Shown here one piece after another: positions 36,215 to 45,496 of a DNA stretch of 61,330 bases. Position 1 is the stretch's first letter. The number at the start of each line of letters is the position of its first letter. Source of the DNA: Streptomyces acidicola (GTDB lineage Bacteria > Actinomycetota > Actinomycetes > Streptomycetales > Streptomycetaceae); NCBI RefSeq assembly GCF_009377235.1, contig NZ_VMNX01000022.1, positions 1 through 61,330 on the forward strand, read 5' to 3'. The notes beneath the pieces were generated by a model. It was not told the DNA's origin. It saw only the letters and a list, made by a program, of their open reading frames with translations, and did no database searches. The position numbers and the translations under genes were made by a program.

Positions 36215-37494
36215 GCAGCCATCCTCCAGGCGGTGGCGTGCTCGGTCCAGGTCTGCACGCTGGAGCTGCCCGGCGCGGTGGCGCGCAGCGCGGCCCCGAA
36301 CTCCTGCAGCATCCGCGTCACCCGGGCGTGCTGGGTAGCGGTCTCGGCAGGGACCTGCATCGCGGTGGCCGTGGCGGCTTCGGGGGCGCCCTGGGCGAGC
36401 TGGGCGTGTGCGAGGCGGGTGGTGGTGATGGCACGGGAGCGGACCATGTGGGGTCGGAGGGCGGACAGGCAGCGGTGGGCGTGGTACTCGGCGGTTGAGT
36501 AGTCGCCGAGCGCCAAGTGTGCGGAGAGGGCCAGGGAGTCCAGCTCGGCCTGGTCGTAGAAGGCGAGCATCCACACCGGCCGGTAGTCGGCGGGGTCGGC
36601 GCGCAGCATGGCGTCCTGCGCCTGCTCGAAGGCCCGGCGGGTGCCGTTGCGGTCCTGTGCCGCGCCGTGGATGGCGCCCTGGCGGGCCAGGCCGAGGGAG
36701 GCGAACAGAGGGTCTCGGCGGGTGAGGTGCAGGTTGCGGGCGACGTCGTTGGCGGCGAACGCGTCGGCGGGACGGCCCATGTGGCGGTACATGGTGCCGG
36801 CGTGGCTCCAGATGCGGAACTTGATGGCCTGGTCGCCGGACATCTCGGCGAGGGTCTGGGCCTCGCGCATGTGTGCCTTGGCGTCGTTGTAGCGGCGGCC
36901 GTCGATGGCGGCCCACATCGCGGAGGAGCGGAAGGCGGCTGCGGAGGCGTAGAGGTTGTTGCGTACGCGCTGGCTGGCGCTGCCGGCGTTCTGGAGGTTC
37001 AGGGCCTCGTCGGCGAGCGCGGCGGCCCGCTCCTCGATGCCGAGTTGGCCGCCGTGGCGGTGGTCGCTGGCGATGATCTCGGCGAAGCGCGTGTTCAGGC
37101 GGTTGACGTCGCTCATGCCGATGCGGCGCGGGGATGCGGTGCCGGGAGCGGCGGCCGCCGCGGCAGCCGCGGCGATCCCGCCGACGAGGGTGCGGCGCTT
37201 CATGTCGGGGTCCTCCTGCTGCGGTGGGGCTGGGGTGGACGGAGTCCGGCCCCGTGGCACGAACCCTAAAGCGACGGCCGGCAGGCCGCTGACGTCCTCA
37301 AGTGCCTTGCGGGTAGCCGATTTGGGCCACGTGACCCGGCCTGCTTTCCAGTCCCGGACCGATGAGCCGTCGAGGCCGCCGTGTCTCCCGGTCAGCTGCT
37401 CTAAGGCCCTGTTCACAGCGTCAGCGAGGCTGTTGGAGCTGTAGCCGTGTTCGGCCATCCACGCCTCAAGAACGGTGTTGCGCGTGGTGTCCAT
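36211..37494 (-). CDS. XRE-like regulator with TPR-type C-terminal region
   Basis: A 427-residue protein. Residues 1-80 form a helix-turn-helix-like domain (MAEHGYSSNSLADAVNRALE, then SSVRDWKAGRVTWPKSATRK). A linker has an Ala-rich MKRRTLVGGIAAAAAAAAAP segment that resembles a twin-arginine-less hydrophobic helix. The remainder is TPR-like helical repeats. This architecture is common in Streptomyces next to HATPase and small regulatory genes, where it senses an unknown signal. It is divergent from the HATPase gene across a 242-bp promoter region. Confidence 0.8.
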   Translation of the reverse strand: MDTTRNTVLEAWMAEHGYSSNSLADAVNRALEQLTGRHGGLDGSSVRDWKAGRVTWPKSATRKALEDVSGLPAVALGFVPRGRTPSTPAPPQQEDPDMKRRTLVGGIAAAAAAAAAPGTASPRRIGMSDVNRLNTRFAEIIASDHRHGGQLGIEERAAALADEALNLQNAGSASQRVRNNLYASAAAFRSSAMWAAIDGRRYNDAKAHMREAQTLAEMSGDQAIKFRIWSHAGTMYRHMGRPADAFAANDVARNLHLTRRDPLFASLGLARQGAIHGAAQDRNGTRRAFEQAQDAMLRADPADYRPVWMLAFYDQAELDSLALSAHLALGDYSTAEYHAHRCLSALRPHMVRSRAITTTRLAHAQLAQGAPEAATATAMQVPAETATQHARVTRMLQEFGAALRATAPGSSSVQTWTEHATAWRMAA

Positions 37495-37736
37495 GTCCGC
37501 ACGGTAGCTCTCACCTCCCCCACCCCACCACGTAAAGGGAAGGTCAAATCACCCTAGGTCCTTCCGTCGGGTGGATGGCTGATCGCCCTAATCACCTTGC
37601 TCAGAAAGCGAGTTGGGTTGTTGTCGGTCGCCCGCCACGCCCCACCGTGCGGGCGGCTGTTGACGGCCCGGCCCGCCCCTGGGGTTCCCTCACGGGGGTG
37701 GGCCGGGCGCCGAGACGACGCGAAGGCTCAACCCCA

Positions 37737-38183
37737 ATGACGAGTCTCATCAAGCCAGTTCAAGTTGCCGCCATCGGCCATCCCGCCTACATCCAGACCT
37801 TCCCCTGCGAGCCATCCACGGCCGAGATCGGCCGCAAGCTCGTCCGTGACGTCCTCGGCGTGTGGCACCTCGACAACCTGGCCGACGTCGCCGCGCTGAT
37901 CATCTCGGAGCTGATCGCGAACGCCGTCAGGCACACCCCGTGCAACTCGATCCGCTTGATTGTCGGGCGACCGAGCGCGACACGGGTGCGTGTCGGAGTG
38001 GTGGACCGAGCCCCATCGCGCTTGCCGGTGCTCAGTCAGGGCAGTGAGGACGACGAGTCAGGTCGTGGCCTGCTCCTGATCGACGGGATCGCCGACCGCT
38101 GGGGCTATGACCTTCACGGCCCGGACAGGCGCCCATGGTGCAAAGAGGTCTGGGCCGAACTCTTCATGAAGGGCGACGAGTGA
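37737..38183 (+). CDS. ATP-binding protein of the anti-sigma/HATPase (RsbW-like) type
   Basis: A 148-residue GHKL ATPase domain. The N-box is LIISELIANAVRHTP, the G1 box VVDRAPSRLP and the G2 box ESGRGLLLIDGIADRWGY. Stand-alone HATPase_c proteins of this size are abundant in Streptomyces and resemble anti-sigma-factor kinases. ATG at 37737 is preceded by GAAGG. Its stop overlaps the next GTG, so it heads a coupled three-gene unit leading into the lanthipeptide cluster, and a role in control of that cluster is plausible. Confidence 0.87.
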   Translation: MTSLIKPVQVAAIGHPAYIQTFPCEPSTAEIGRKLVRDVLGVWHLDNLADVAALIISELIANAVRHTPCNSIRLIVGRPSATRVRVGVVDRAPSRLPVLSQGSEDDESGRGLLLIDGIADRWGYDLHGPDRRPWCKEVWAELFMKGDE

Positions 38184-38398
38184 ACCCGGCCGTGGCGACA
38201 CCGGCCCTGCCTGACGTCGCCCGCCTCCGTCCCCGCCAGCAGATGGCCATGGAGTGCGCACGCTGCGCCCGGTACCTAGGGGCGAGCGGCGAGATCTTGG
38301 GCGATGTACGCCATCGGGGCCTGCTGTTCCGGCTCTGGGTCTGCGGGCCCACCTGTCGGTCGCCCACCCCTGGCCCGCAGGTGGGAGCCGAGACATGA
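38180..38398 (+). CDS. Small cysteine-containing protein (72 aa)
   Basis: From GTG at 38180, overlapping the HATPase stop, to TGA overlapping the next ATG. It contains MECARCARYLGASGEIL and a later VCGPTC, a pattern of two cysteine pairs suggesting a zinc ribbon. Such short proteins recur beside HATPase/XRE pairs in Streptomyces. Function unknown. Confidence 0.65.
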   Translation: MNPAVATPALPDVARLRPRQQMAMECARCARYLGASGEILGDVRHRGLLFRLWVCGPTCRSPTPGPQVGAET

Positions 38399-38595
38399 CC
38401 TCCCGCGTGCAGGAGCACTGGGTCACCGGTGACTGCTGGCTCGGGTGCGAGCGCACCGGAGTGCCCGTGATCTGGCTCGGCCCGCTTCAGTGGGACGGGC
38501 AGCACGCCCCGGTCCACGCCTGCGAGCCGTGCCTCGACCGGCTCAAGGCTCAGGCGCTCGCCTACTTCATGCAGCGACGGCCGGTCGCCGTCTGA
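38395..38595 (+). CDS. Small cysteine-containing protein (66 aa)
   Basis: ATG at 38395 overlaps the previous stop. The peptide has GDCWLGCERTGVPVIWLGPL and then HACEPCLDRL, so again two CxxC-like pairs suited to zinc binding. It is the third member of the coupled HATPase unit and ends just before a terminator-like hairpin that precedes the lanthipeptide precursor. Confidence 0.65.
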   Translation: MTSRVQEHWVTGDCWLGCERTGVPVIWLGPLQWDGQHAPVHACEPCLDRLKAQALAYFMQRRPVAV

Positions 38596-38606
38596 CCTGA
38601 CTCCCG

Positions 38607-38642
38607 CCTCCGGCCGACCGGACTGTGCCGTACGGCCGGAGG
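38607..38642. terminator. Hairpin between HATPase unit and precursor gene
   Basis: CCTCCGGCCG at 38607-38616 pairs perfectly with CGGCCGGAGG at 38633-38642. It probably ends the upstream operon, giving the precursor its own promoter in the next 45 bp or partial read-through. Confidence 0.65.
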
Positions 38643-38688
38643 TGGGCACCACCGCACAACAACTTCCCATCCACTCAGAGGAGTTGGC

Positions 38689-38868
38689 ATGACACGCAGC
38701 ACCGTCGTACCGAGCAGCACTCAGGTGAGCCGGCAGATCGCGGGGACGCCGGACGGCTTCGACCTGGACGTCTCCCTCGTCGAGGTCGCCGACCCGGCAG
38801 GCCTGGTCAACCTGACCGACGACAACTGCGGAACCACCTGCGGCGCCTGCACCACCAACGTCGCCTGA
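38689..38868 (+). CDS. FxLD-family lanthipeptide precursor
   Basis: A 59-residue precursor from ATG at 38689 with a strong AGAGGAG site. The leader carries the class I FDLDVSL motif (F24-D25-L26-D27), the binding handle for the dehydratase. The C-terminal core contains NLTDDNCGTTCGACTTNVA, with cysteines 47, 51 and 54 and threonines 43, 49, 50, 55 and 56, enough for up to three (methyl)lanthionine rings. Two adjacent aspartates (44-45) are candidate substrates for the PIMT-like methyltransferase encoded downstream. The leader cleavage point is not obvious. It is followed by a hairpin and then lanB. Confidence 0.93.
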   Translation: MTRSTVVPSSTQVSRQIAGTPDGFDLDVSLVEVADPAGLVNLTDDNCGTTCGACTTNVA

Positions 38869-38889
38869 CCGAGGCTCCAGGTTTCTACG

Positions 38890-38929
38890 GGCTGGTGCCG
38901 TCACGCCCCGCGGCGTGGCGGCACCAGCC
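38890..38929. terminator. 18-bp hairpin between precursor and lanB
   Basis: The left arm 38890-38907 (GGCTGGTGCC...) and right arm 38912-38929 (...GGCACCAGCC) pair over 18 bp with one G-U and a four-base loop. Such hairpins after lanA allow high precursor expression and lower read-through into the enzymes. Confidence 0.8.
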
Positions 38930-38955
38930 GCCGTCCCTCACCTACGGAGGTAGTG

Positions 38956-41900
38956 GTGGCTGCTTCGCTCCCCGCGTTCCGAACCGGCACGACCGTTCTC
39001 GTACGAGCCGTTGCCCGGCCGACACTGCCGTGTCTTCCGCTCCCTGACCTCGACGATCGGTCTCCCAACGGGTCGGCGACCTGTATCGCGTGGCTGCGCG
39101 AGGTTTGGGCGGACAGCAACGTCGCCGAAGCCCTGGAGCACGCGAGCCCAGTCCTGGCCGCGCAAGTACGGACCGTATGCACGGCCAAGGAGCCGTCCAC
39201 GCGTGACGTGCGGCGTACGGCGCTGTCAGTGGCCCGCTACCTGCTGCGCTCCCAGCACCGGGCGACTCCGTTCGGGCTCTTCGCCGGTGTGACCACCGCG
39301 GAGTTCGGTCCGCATGCGCGCGTCGGCTGGGGTGGGGAACACGTAGCCGTGGGCCATGCGAGCGCAGAATGGCTTGCCGCCGTTATGGAGCGGCTGGAGT
39401 CCTGCCCCGATCTCCTCGAACGGCTGGCCGTGGTCGTCAACAACACGGTGACGAGCCGCGGCGACCGGCTCATCGTGCCGTTTCAATCCGACGTCCAAAA
39501 CGATCGAACTCGCGGGGTTGAGGTGTCCCTGGCCTTGACCGGTCCCGTGCGAGCGGTCCTGGCGGCCACGCGGTCGCCGATGCGAGCAGGGGCGCTCGCG
39601 GACAAGCTCTGGGCGGAGTTCCCCGAGGCCGGGCCGGAGAGAAGGTACGTCGGCTGCTGGTAGAGCTGATCCAGCGGCGTGTGTTGATCACGAGCCTGCA
39701 CGCGCCGAGCACCGAGACCGACGCCCTCGGGTATCTGCTCGACCAACTCGACGCGGTCGACGCCGGTACCTTCCCGCCGGTCGCGGAGACGGTGCGCGAG
39801 CTGCGGGCGATCCGGACCGGTCTGAAGGAGTGCACTTCGCGTGGCGGGCGGGGCAGCGTCGCAGCGCGGATGAGGGCCCTCGTGCCGGGCCTGCGCCGTC
39901 ACCCCGTCGCGCTCGACCTACGCTTGGACGCGCAGCTCGTACTGCCGGACGAGGTCGCCCGCGAGATCGAGCGCGCGGCCCTGGTCCTGACCCGAGTCAG
40001 CGCCCGCCCGTACGGCACCGCGGCGTGGGGCACGTACCACCAGCGGTTCTACGAGCGGTACGGCATCGGCACGATGGTGCCGCTTCAGGAAGTCGTCGCG
40101 GACAGCGGCACCGGTTACCCGGACGGCTACCCGGGCACCCCGCCTGGCGCCCGTCGGCCGCGCGTCTCCGCTCGGGATGACGCCCTCGTACGGTTGGCGC
40201 AGGCCGCGGCGCTCGACGGCTGCGACGAGGTGGTTCTCACCGATGAGTTGATCGACGCCCTGGATGTAGGGCCCGACGAGCCCCGGGTGCCGCCGCACCT
40301 GGAGGTCGGGGTGCGGGTCCATGCGGCCAGCGAGGATGAGTTGCAGCGCGGGCGGTTCTGGCTGGAGGTCGTGAGCGTGTCTCGCGGCGTCGGCGTCTCC
40401 AAAGGCCGGTTCCTCAGCGTCCTGGCCCCGGCTGACCGGGACCTTCTGGCCGCCGAGCTGGCTGATCTTCCGACCGCCGACAGCAACACCGTTCCCGCGC
40501 AGCTCTCCTTCCCACCTCTCCTGCCCGAGAGCACCCACGTGACGCGCGCCCCGCAAGTCTTGCCCATCCTGATCAGCCTCCAGGAACACCGACCCCACGA
40601 TGGCAATGTCCTGACACCTGACAACCTGGCGGTGGGTTGCGACGGCCGACGCATGTACCTGGCCGCCCCCGAGCACGGTCAGCGCATTGAGGCCGTGGGG
40701 ATGCACGCGCTGAACCTCCACACGCACACTCCGCCGCTGGTGCGATTCCTGACTGAGTTGTCCCGGGCTCAGTGCGCGCAGGTCACCGTGTTCGACTGGG
40801 GCGCCGCAGCGGCGATGCCGTTCCTGCCGCGCCTGCGGTACGGGCGCACGGTGCTGGCCCCTGCCCGCTGGCGGCTGGAGGCGTCCGAGCTGCTCGGTCG
40901 CGCGTGCCCTCGGGCCGAATGGGACGCCGCCCTCACCGACTGGCGGGCCCGGCGGCGGCTACCTCAGCGGGTCTACCTCGTGGAGGACGACCGGCGCCTC
41001 TTCCTCGACCTCGACCAGGCCGGCCACCGCACGCTGCTGCGCCACCACCTCGACCGAGAGGGCCTGGCCGCGCTCGTCGAGGCCGCGGAATCGGAGGCGT
41101 ACGGCTGGTGTGACGGTCGTGCCCACGAGGTGGTGGTGCCGCTCAAGGCAACCCGGCCGCCGGTGTGGCCGACGCTGCCCATCCCCAGCCCGGCCCGTGC
41201 CCTCTCCACAGCTCAGATGCAGACCCCGGCCGTGTCGTCGGTGCTACTGGCCACCTTGTACGGAGACGCTCGCCGCCAGGACACCCTGCTTTCCCACCAC
41301 TTGCCCGATCTCCTCGAACGACTCGGCAGCCCGCCCTGGTGGTTCATCCGCTTCCGCGACCCTGAGCATCACCTGCGCCTGCGCATCGCGCTCTCCGCCC
41401 CGGAGGCATTCGCCGTGACGGCCCGCACAGTGAGCGCGTGGGCCGACGAGCTGCGCGGCGCCGGCCTGTTGGCGGACCTGCGTTACCCCACTTCCTACCG
41501 GGAGATGGGCCGCTGGGGCTCCGGCGCCGCATGGGACGCGGCCGAGGACGTGTTCCGGGCGGACTCGCGCGCCATCCTGGCCCAGCTCTCCCAGCCACGA
41601 CGCCCACACGAACGTACCCTGGTGGCCGCGCACACTGTCTCTATCGCCTCCGCGTTCCTCGGCAGCACCCAAGCCGGAATGGGCTGGCTGATCGACCACA
41701 TTCCACCTACAGCCCCCGCGCCCGTACCGCGCCCGCAGTTCACCGACGCCGTACGTCTCGCCGACCCAGGTAACGACTGTGCGGCACTGCGCGGCGCCCC
41801 TGGAGGCGGGGCCATCGTGTCGTCGTGGGCCGACCGCGACTCGGCTCTCGCTGCCTACCGGCGGCACCTGCCAGGACCCCAAACGCAAGGCGTCGCCCTC

Positions 41901-42041
41901 GATGACGTCCTGACCTCGCTGCTGCACGTCCACTTCGTACGGCACATCGCGGTGAACTTCCCCGAAGAAGAGGTCTGCCTCTACCTCGCCCGCGCTGCCG
42001 CCCTGGCCTGGACCGCCCGCACCACCGGGAGGACACCGTGA
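38956..42041 (+). pseudogene. lanB: Lantibiotic dehydratase (LanB), interrupted by a single frameshift
   Basis: Read through the shift, this is a full-length LanB of about 1,028 residues. It has a glutamylation domain (RSQHRATPFGLFAGV is the landmark near residue 95), a long Lant_dehydr region, and a C-terminal SpaB-type elimination domain with WWFIRFRDPEHHLRLRI. The first frame stops at 39661-39663 after about 235 residues. A second frame with the expected EKVRRLLVELIQRRVLITSL continues to 42041. The junction near 39637-39641 looks like loss of one G in a GGAGGAG-type run. It could be a sequencing error, a true mutation or rarely programmed slippage. GTG at 38956 follows CGGAGG. The stop overlaps lanC. 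Confidence 0.85.
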
Positions 42042-43303
42042 CCGCACAGGCCGCGTTGGACCTGGCCGACGCCGTCGCCGAGCAGCTCGCCGACCCCCGC
42101 AGTGCGCTCCTCGGGCCAGCGGCACGTCAGCAGCACCTCGCCAACGGCCTTCCCGGAATCGCGCTCCTGCACATCGAACGGGCAGCGGCTGGCCTCGGAC
42201 CGTGGCGGCGAGCCCACGACTGGCTCGCCGCCGCCTCCCGCGAACCCCTCACCAGTGGCCCCGACAGCCACCCCTTCTACGGGGCGCCCGCCTTCGCACA
42301 CGCACTCGTCTGCGCCGCCGACCACCTTCCCGGCGCCTACCAGCGCGCCAGTGACACTCTCGACCGGCAGATGACGGCCGATGTGAACCGCCGTCTCGAC
42401 GCCGGTCACCGCCGTATGGATGCCGGACGACCCGCGGCGCTCGCCGAGTTCGACACCATCCGTGGCCTGGCCGGCTACGGCGCCTACCTGTTGCGCCGCG
42501 ACCCCGGCGCCCCCGCCCTACTCGCCGTCCTCGACTACTGCGTACGTCTCACCCAACCGATCACGTACGAGGGTGAGCCTCTGCCGGGCTGGTGGACGGA
42601 CACGGGGCCCTCGGGCCGCCCAGACGACCGTTTCCCAGGCGGGCACGCCAACAGCGGCATGGCGCACGGCATCGGCGGCGTGCTCGCGCTGCTGGCGCTC
42701 GCCGCCCGGTACGGCACCTTCGTCGACGGCCACGACGAAGCACTGGGCCGGATCCTGGCATGGCTGGACCGTTGGCAGGAGCACGCTGGCCGAGGCCCGA
42801 CCTGGCCGTACTGGATCACCCGGGATGAGCTGCGCAGCGAACGCCTCGCTCCATCCGGGCCGCGGCGGCCGTCCTGGTGCTACGGCACCGCTGGTCTCGC
42901 CCGCGCCCAGCAACTCGCCGCGCTCGCCCTCGGCGACACTCGCCGCCAGATCGAGGCCGAGACCGCACTCGTAGCAGCCCTCACCGACCCGGCACAGCTC
43001 AAGGCCACGACGGACAGCGCTCTGTGCCACGGCTTCGCCGGCCTCGCCCACGTCGCCGCCCGTGCGGCCGATGATGCCCATCCCTCGACTGCCGGACAGC
43101 TCCGCGCCACGATCCCGCCACTCCTAGCCGCAGTCCATCCACCGGGCACCGACCCCGTACACGCCGCCACGACGCTCATACAGGACGAGGACCGCGGCCC
43201 CGGCCTCCTCGACGGCGCAGCTGGCATCGCACTGGCCCTTCTCGCGCCCAGCACCGCCACACCGCCCCGATCCGCATGGGACGCCTGCCTGCTCATCGCC
43301 TGA
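42038..43303 (+). CDS. lanC: Lanthionine synthetase C-like cyclase (LanC)
   Basis: A 421-residue LanC protein that couples precursor cysteines to dehydrated Ser/Thr. The zinc ligands are C281 in SWCYGTAG and C330-H331 in CHGFAGL. GHANSGMAHGIGGVLALL is another LanC landmark. GTG at 42038 overlaps the LanB stop, so expression is coupled. Length and motifs indicate an active enzyme. Confidence 0.93.
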   Translation: MTAQAALDLADAVAEQLADPRSALLGPAARQQHLANGLPGIALLHIERAAAGLGPWRRAHDWLAAASREPLTSGPDSHPFYGAPAFAHALVCAADHLPGAYQRASDTLDRQMTADVNRRLDAGHRRMDAGRPAALAEFDTIRGLAGYGAYLLRRDPGAPALLAVLDYCVRLTQPITYEGEPLPGWWTDTGPSGRPDDRFPGGHANSGMAHGIGGVLALLALAARYGTFVDGHDEALGRILAWLDRWQEHAGRGPTWPYWITRDELRSERLAPSGPRRPSWCYGTAGLARAQQLAALALGDTRRQIEAETALVAALTDPAQLKATTDSALCHGFAGLAHVAARAADDAHPSTAGQLRATIPPLLAAVHPPGTDPVHAATTLIQDEDRGPGLLDGAAGIALALLAPSTATPPRSAWDACLLIA

Positions 43304-43328
43304 ACCCCGTCGACCGAAGGACCCCTGC

Positions 43329-45410
43329 ATGCCCCCGGACCGCTGGCAGCAATACAACATCACCTTCGCTGACCGTGAGAGCGCCCAGCGCGCCGTCACC
43401 GAACGCATCGCCCCTGTCCTCCTCGCAGCCGAAGGGGACAGGCAGATCACTGGCTGGTGGTTCATGAACAAGCAGCCCTGGCCGCTGCGGTACCGCGCTG
43501 ACGAGCCTTCACCCGCTGTCGAAGCGCTGCTGAGTGACCTCGTCCACGACGGCACGGCCGTGTCGTGGCTGCCCTACATCTACGAGCCCGAGACCGATGC
43601 CTTCGGTGGGACCGAGGCCATGGATGTCGCTCACGACCTGTTCCACCAGGACAGCCGCCACCTGCTCGCCTACCAGCCTGGCCAGGAGAACCTTGGGCGC
43701 CGGGAAACTGCCGTGCTGTTGGCGAGCGCGATGATGCGGGCGGCCGACTTGGACTGGTTCGAGCAGGGCGACGTGTGGTCGAAGGCTGCCGCGCTTCGGC
43801 CGGCGACTGGCCATCTGTCCCCCGATCGGGCCGCCGAACTGGCGCCCGCGATGCAGAAGCTGATGACCGTCGAAGCCATCAGCCTGTGCCGCCCGAGCGG
43901 CCCGCTTGCCGGGCACGGGGGTTGGGTGGCCGCCTTCGAGAGGGCCGGTGCCGCGCTGGCTGCCCTCGCCAATCGTGGCGCCCTCACTCGCGGTCTGCGA
44001 GCCGTCATTGCCCACCACGTGATCTTCCACTCCAACCGCGTCGGTCTCCTCCGGGATGACCAGAGCGCTCTGTCCAACATCGCACGAGAGGTAGTCATGG
44101 GAACGAGTGACAACACCGCGTCGCCCACCGAGGCAACGGCCGGCGCCGATAGCGTCGGCGCGGTGAACACCGACACGATCGCCACCACCACGGCGGACGC
44201 CGAGCGCCTCCGCAACGCCCTGGTCGACCAGCTGCGTGCGGACGGGCACGCCCGCACGCTCGCCGTCGAGTCCGCGTTGCGAACCGTGCCCCGCCACGTG
44301 TTCGTGCCCGACGCGTCGCTCGAAGACGCCTACGCCAACGCACCGGTGCACATCAAGTACGACACCGACGGCACGTCGATCTCCTGCGCCTCCCAGCCGG
44401 GCGTCGTCGCCCTCATGCTGGACCAGCTCGACGCCCAGCCCGGCGAGCGCATCCTCGAACTCGGCGCCGGCACCGGCTACAACGCCGCTCTGCTCGCCCA
44501 CGTGGTTGGCGAGAGCGGACACGTGACCACGCTCGATGTCGACGACGACCTCGTCGAGGGCGCCCGCGCGCGCCTCACCGCCGCTGAGATCACCAACGTC
44601 AAGGCTGTGACCCGTGATGGAGCCCTCGGCTACGCCGAGGGAGCGCCGTACGACCGGATCATCGCCACCGTCGGCGCGCACGGCGTACCGCACGCCTGGC
44701 TGCAGCAGCTCGCCCCTGGCGGCCGGCTTCTCGTCCCCCAGCGCCTCAAGGGCACCGTCGCCCGATCCATCGCCTATGAGAACCGCGACGGCCGGTGGGT
44801 GTCCTTGGGCAGTGAGATGAACACCTTCATGCCGCTCCGTCGCGGCATCGCCGACGACGACCGCCGCGTCATCCCGCTCAGCACGGACGGCACCGTACGA
44901 CTCCAGGCCCCAGCCGGGCAGAACATCGACGCCGACGCCCTTACCGGCGTCCTGGACCAGCCGCGCACCGAGGAATGGACTGGCATGACAGTCCGCGCCA
45001 TGGAATCACCGGAGTGGATGGAGCTGTTCGTTTCCTGCTCGCTCCCCTCCGGCCTGATCCGGATGCTGTTCCCCGAGAACGCCAAGGGCACTCTGCTCAC
45101 GGCGGACCCCTACCCCTCCTCGACTGCGGCCGTCGACAAGGGCGCCGTCACCTACCTCGCCCGGCGCCCATCGCAAGAAAAGACGCCTGAGGGCGGCAAG
45201 CTCTGGGAGTTCGGCGCCATCGGCCACGGACCCGGCAGCGACGAGCTGGCCGCGAAGGTCGCAGACGCCATCCGCACCTGGGACCGCGAGTACCGCGGCC
45301 GTGAGGCCACGTTCGAGATCCAGCCCCTCGACGCCCCCGCCATCGACCAGCGCCCCGGCCTCTTCGCGGTCGATACGCCGCTGAACCGCATCGTCGTCGA
45401 CTGGCAGTGA
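43329..45410 (+). CDS. FxLD-system methyltransferase: thiopeptide/SpaB_C-type domain fused to PIMT-like methyltransferase
   Basis: A 693-residue protein. Residues 1-255 form a SpaB_C/thiopeptide-type domain (the opening WQQYNITFADRESAQRAV, later RRETAVLLASAMMRAADL). Residues 290-500 are a protein-L-isoaspartate O-methyltransferase-like domain with GTSISCASQP and the SAM-binding LELGAGTGYNAALLA (376-390). A C-terminal accessory region follows. In related class I lanthipeptide systems (OlvSA type) such enzymes methylate an aspartate, which leads to succinimide and then isoaspartate in the peptide. The aspartates in the precursor core fit that chemistry. It is downstream of lanC in the same operon. 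Confidence 0.9.
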   Translation: MPPDRWQQYNITFADRESAQRAVTERIAPVLLAAEGDRQITGWWFMNKQPWPLRYRADEPSPAVEALLSDLVHDGTAVSWLPYIYEPETDAFGGTEAMDVAHDLFHQDSRHLLAYQPGQENLGRRETAVLLASAMMRAADLDWFEQGDVWSKAAALRPATGHLSPDRAAELAPAMQKLMTVEAISLCRPSGPLAGHGGWVAAFERAGAALAALANRGALTRGLRAVIAHHVIFHSNRVGLLRDDQSALSNIAREVVMGTSDNTASPTEATAGADSVGAVNTDTIATTTADAERLRNALVDQLRADGHARTLAVESALRTVPRHVFVPDASLEDAYANAPVHIKYDTDGTSISCASQPGVVALMLDQLDAQPGERILELGAGTGYNAALLAHVVGESGHVTTLDVDDDLVEGARARLTAAEITNVKAVTRDGALGYAEGAPYDRIIATVGAHGVPHAWLQQLAPGGRLLVPQRLKGTVARSIAYENRDGRWVSLGSEMNTFMPLRRGIADDDRRVIPLSTDGTVRLQAPAGQNIDADALTGVLDQPRTEEWTGMTVRAMESPEWMELFVSCSLPSGLIRMLFPENAKGTLLTADPYPSSTAAVDKGAVTYLARRPSQEKTPEGGKLWEFGAIGHGPGSDELAAKVADAIRTWDREYRGREATFEIQPLDAPAIDQRPGLFAVDTPLNRIVVDWQ

Positions 45411-45428
45411 CGCCTCACATGTAGCGGA

Positions 45429-45461
45429 CGGTGCTCGCCGGCGCTCCGCTGGCGGGCACCG
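45429..45461. terminator. Terminator-like hairpin after the methyltransferase
   Basis: CGGTGCTCGCC at 45429-45439 pairs with GGCGGGCACCG at 45451-45461 with one G-U. It is in the 86-bp gap before the helical-repeat gene and may attenuate it. Confidence 0.65.
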
Positions 45462-45496
45462 TCGTCTCATAGATCTCACTCACGCCCGGGGAACCC

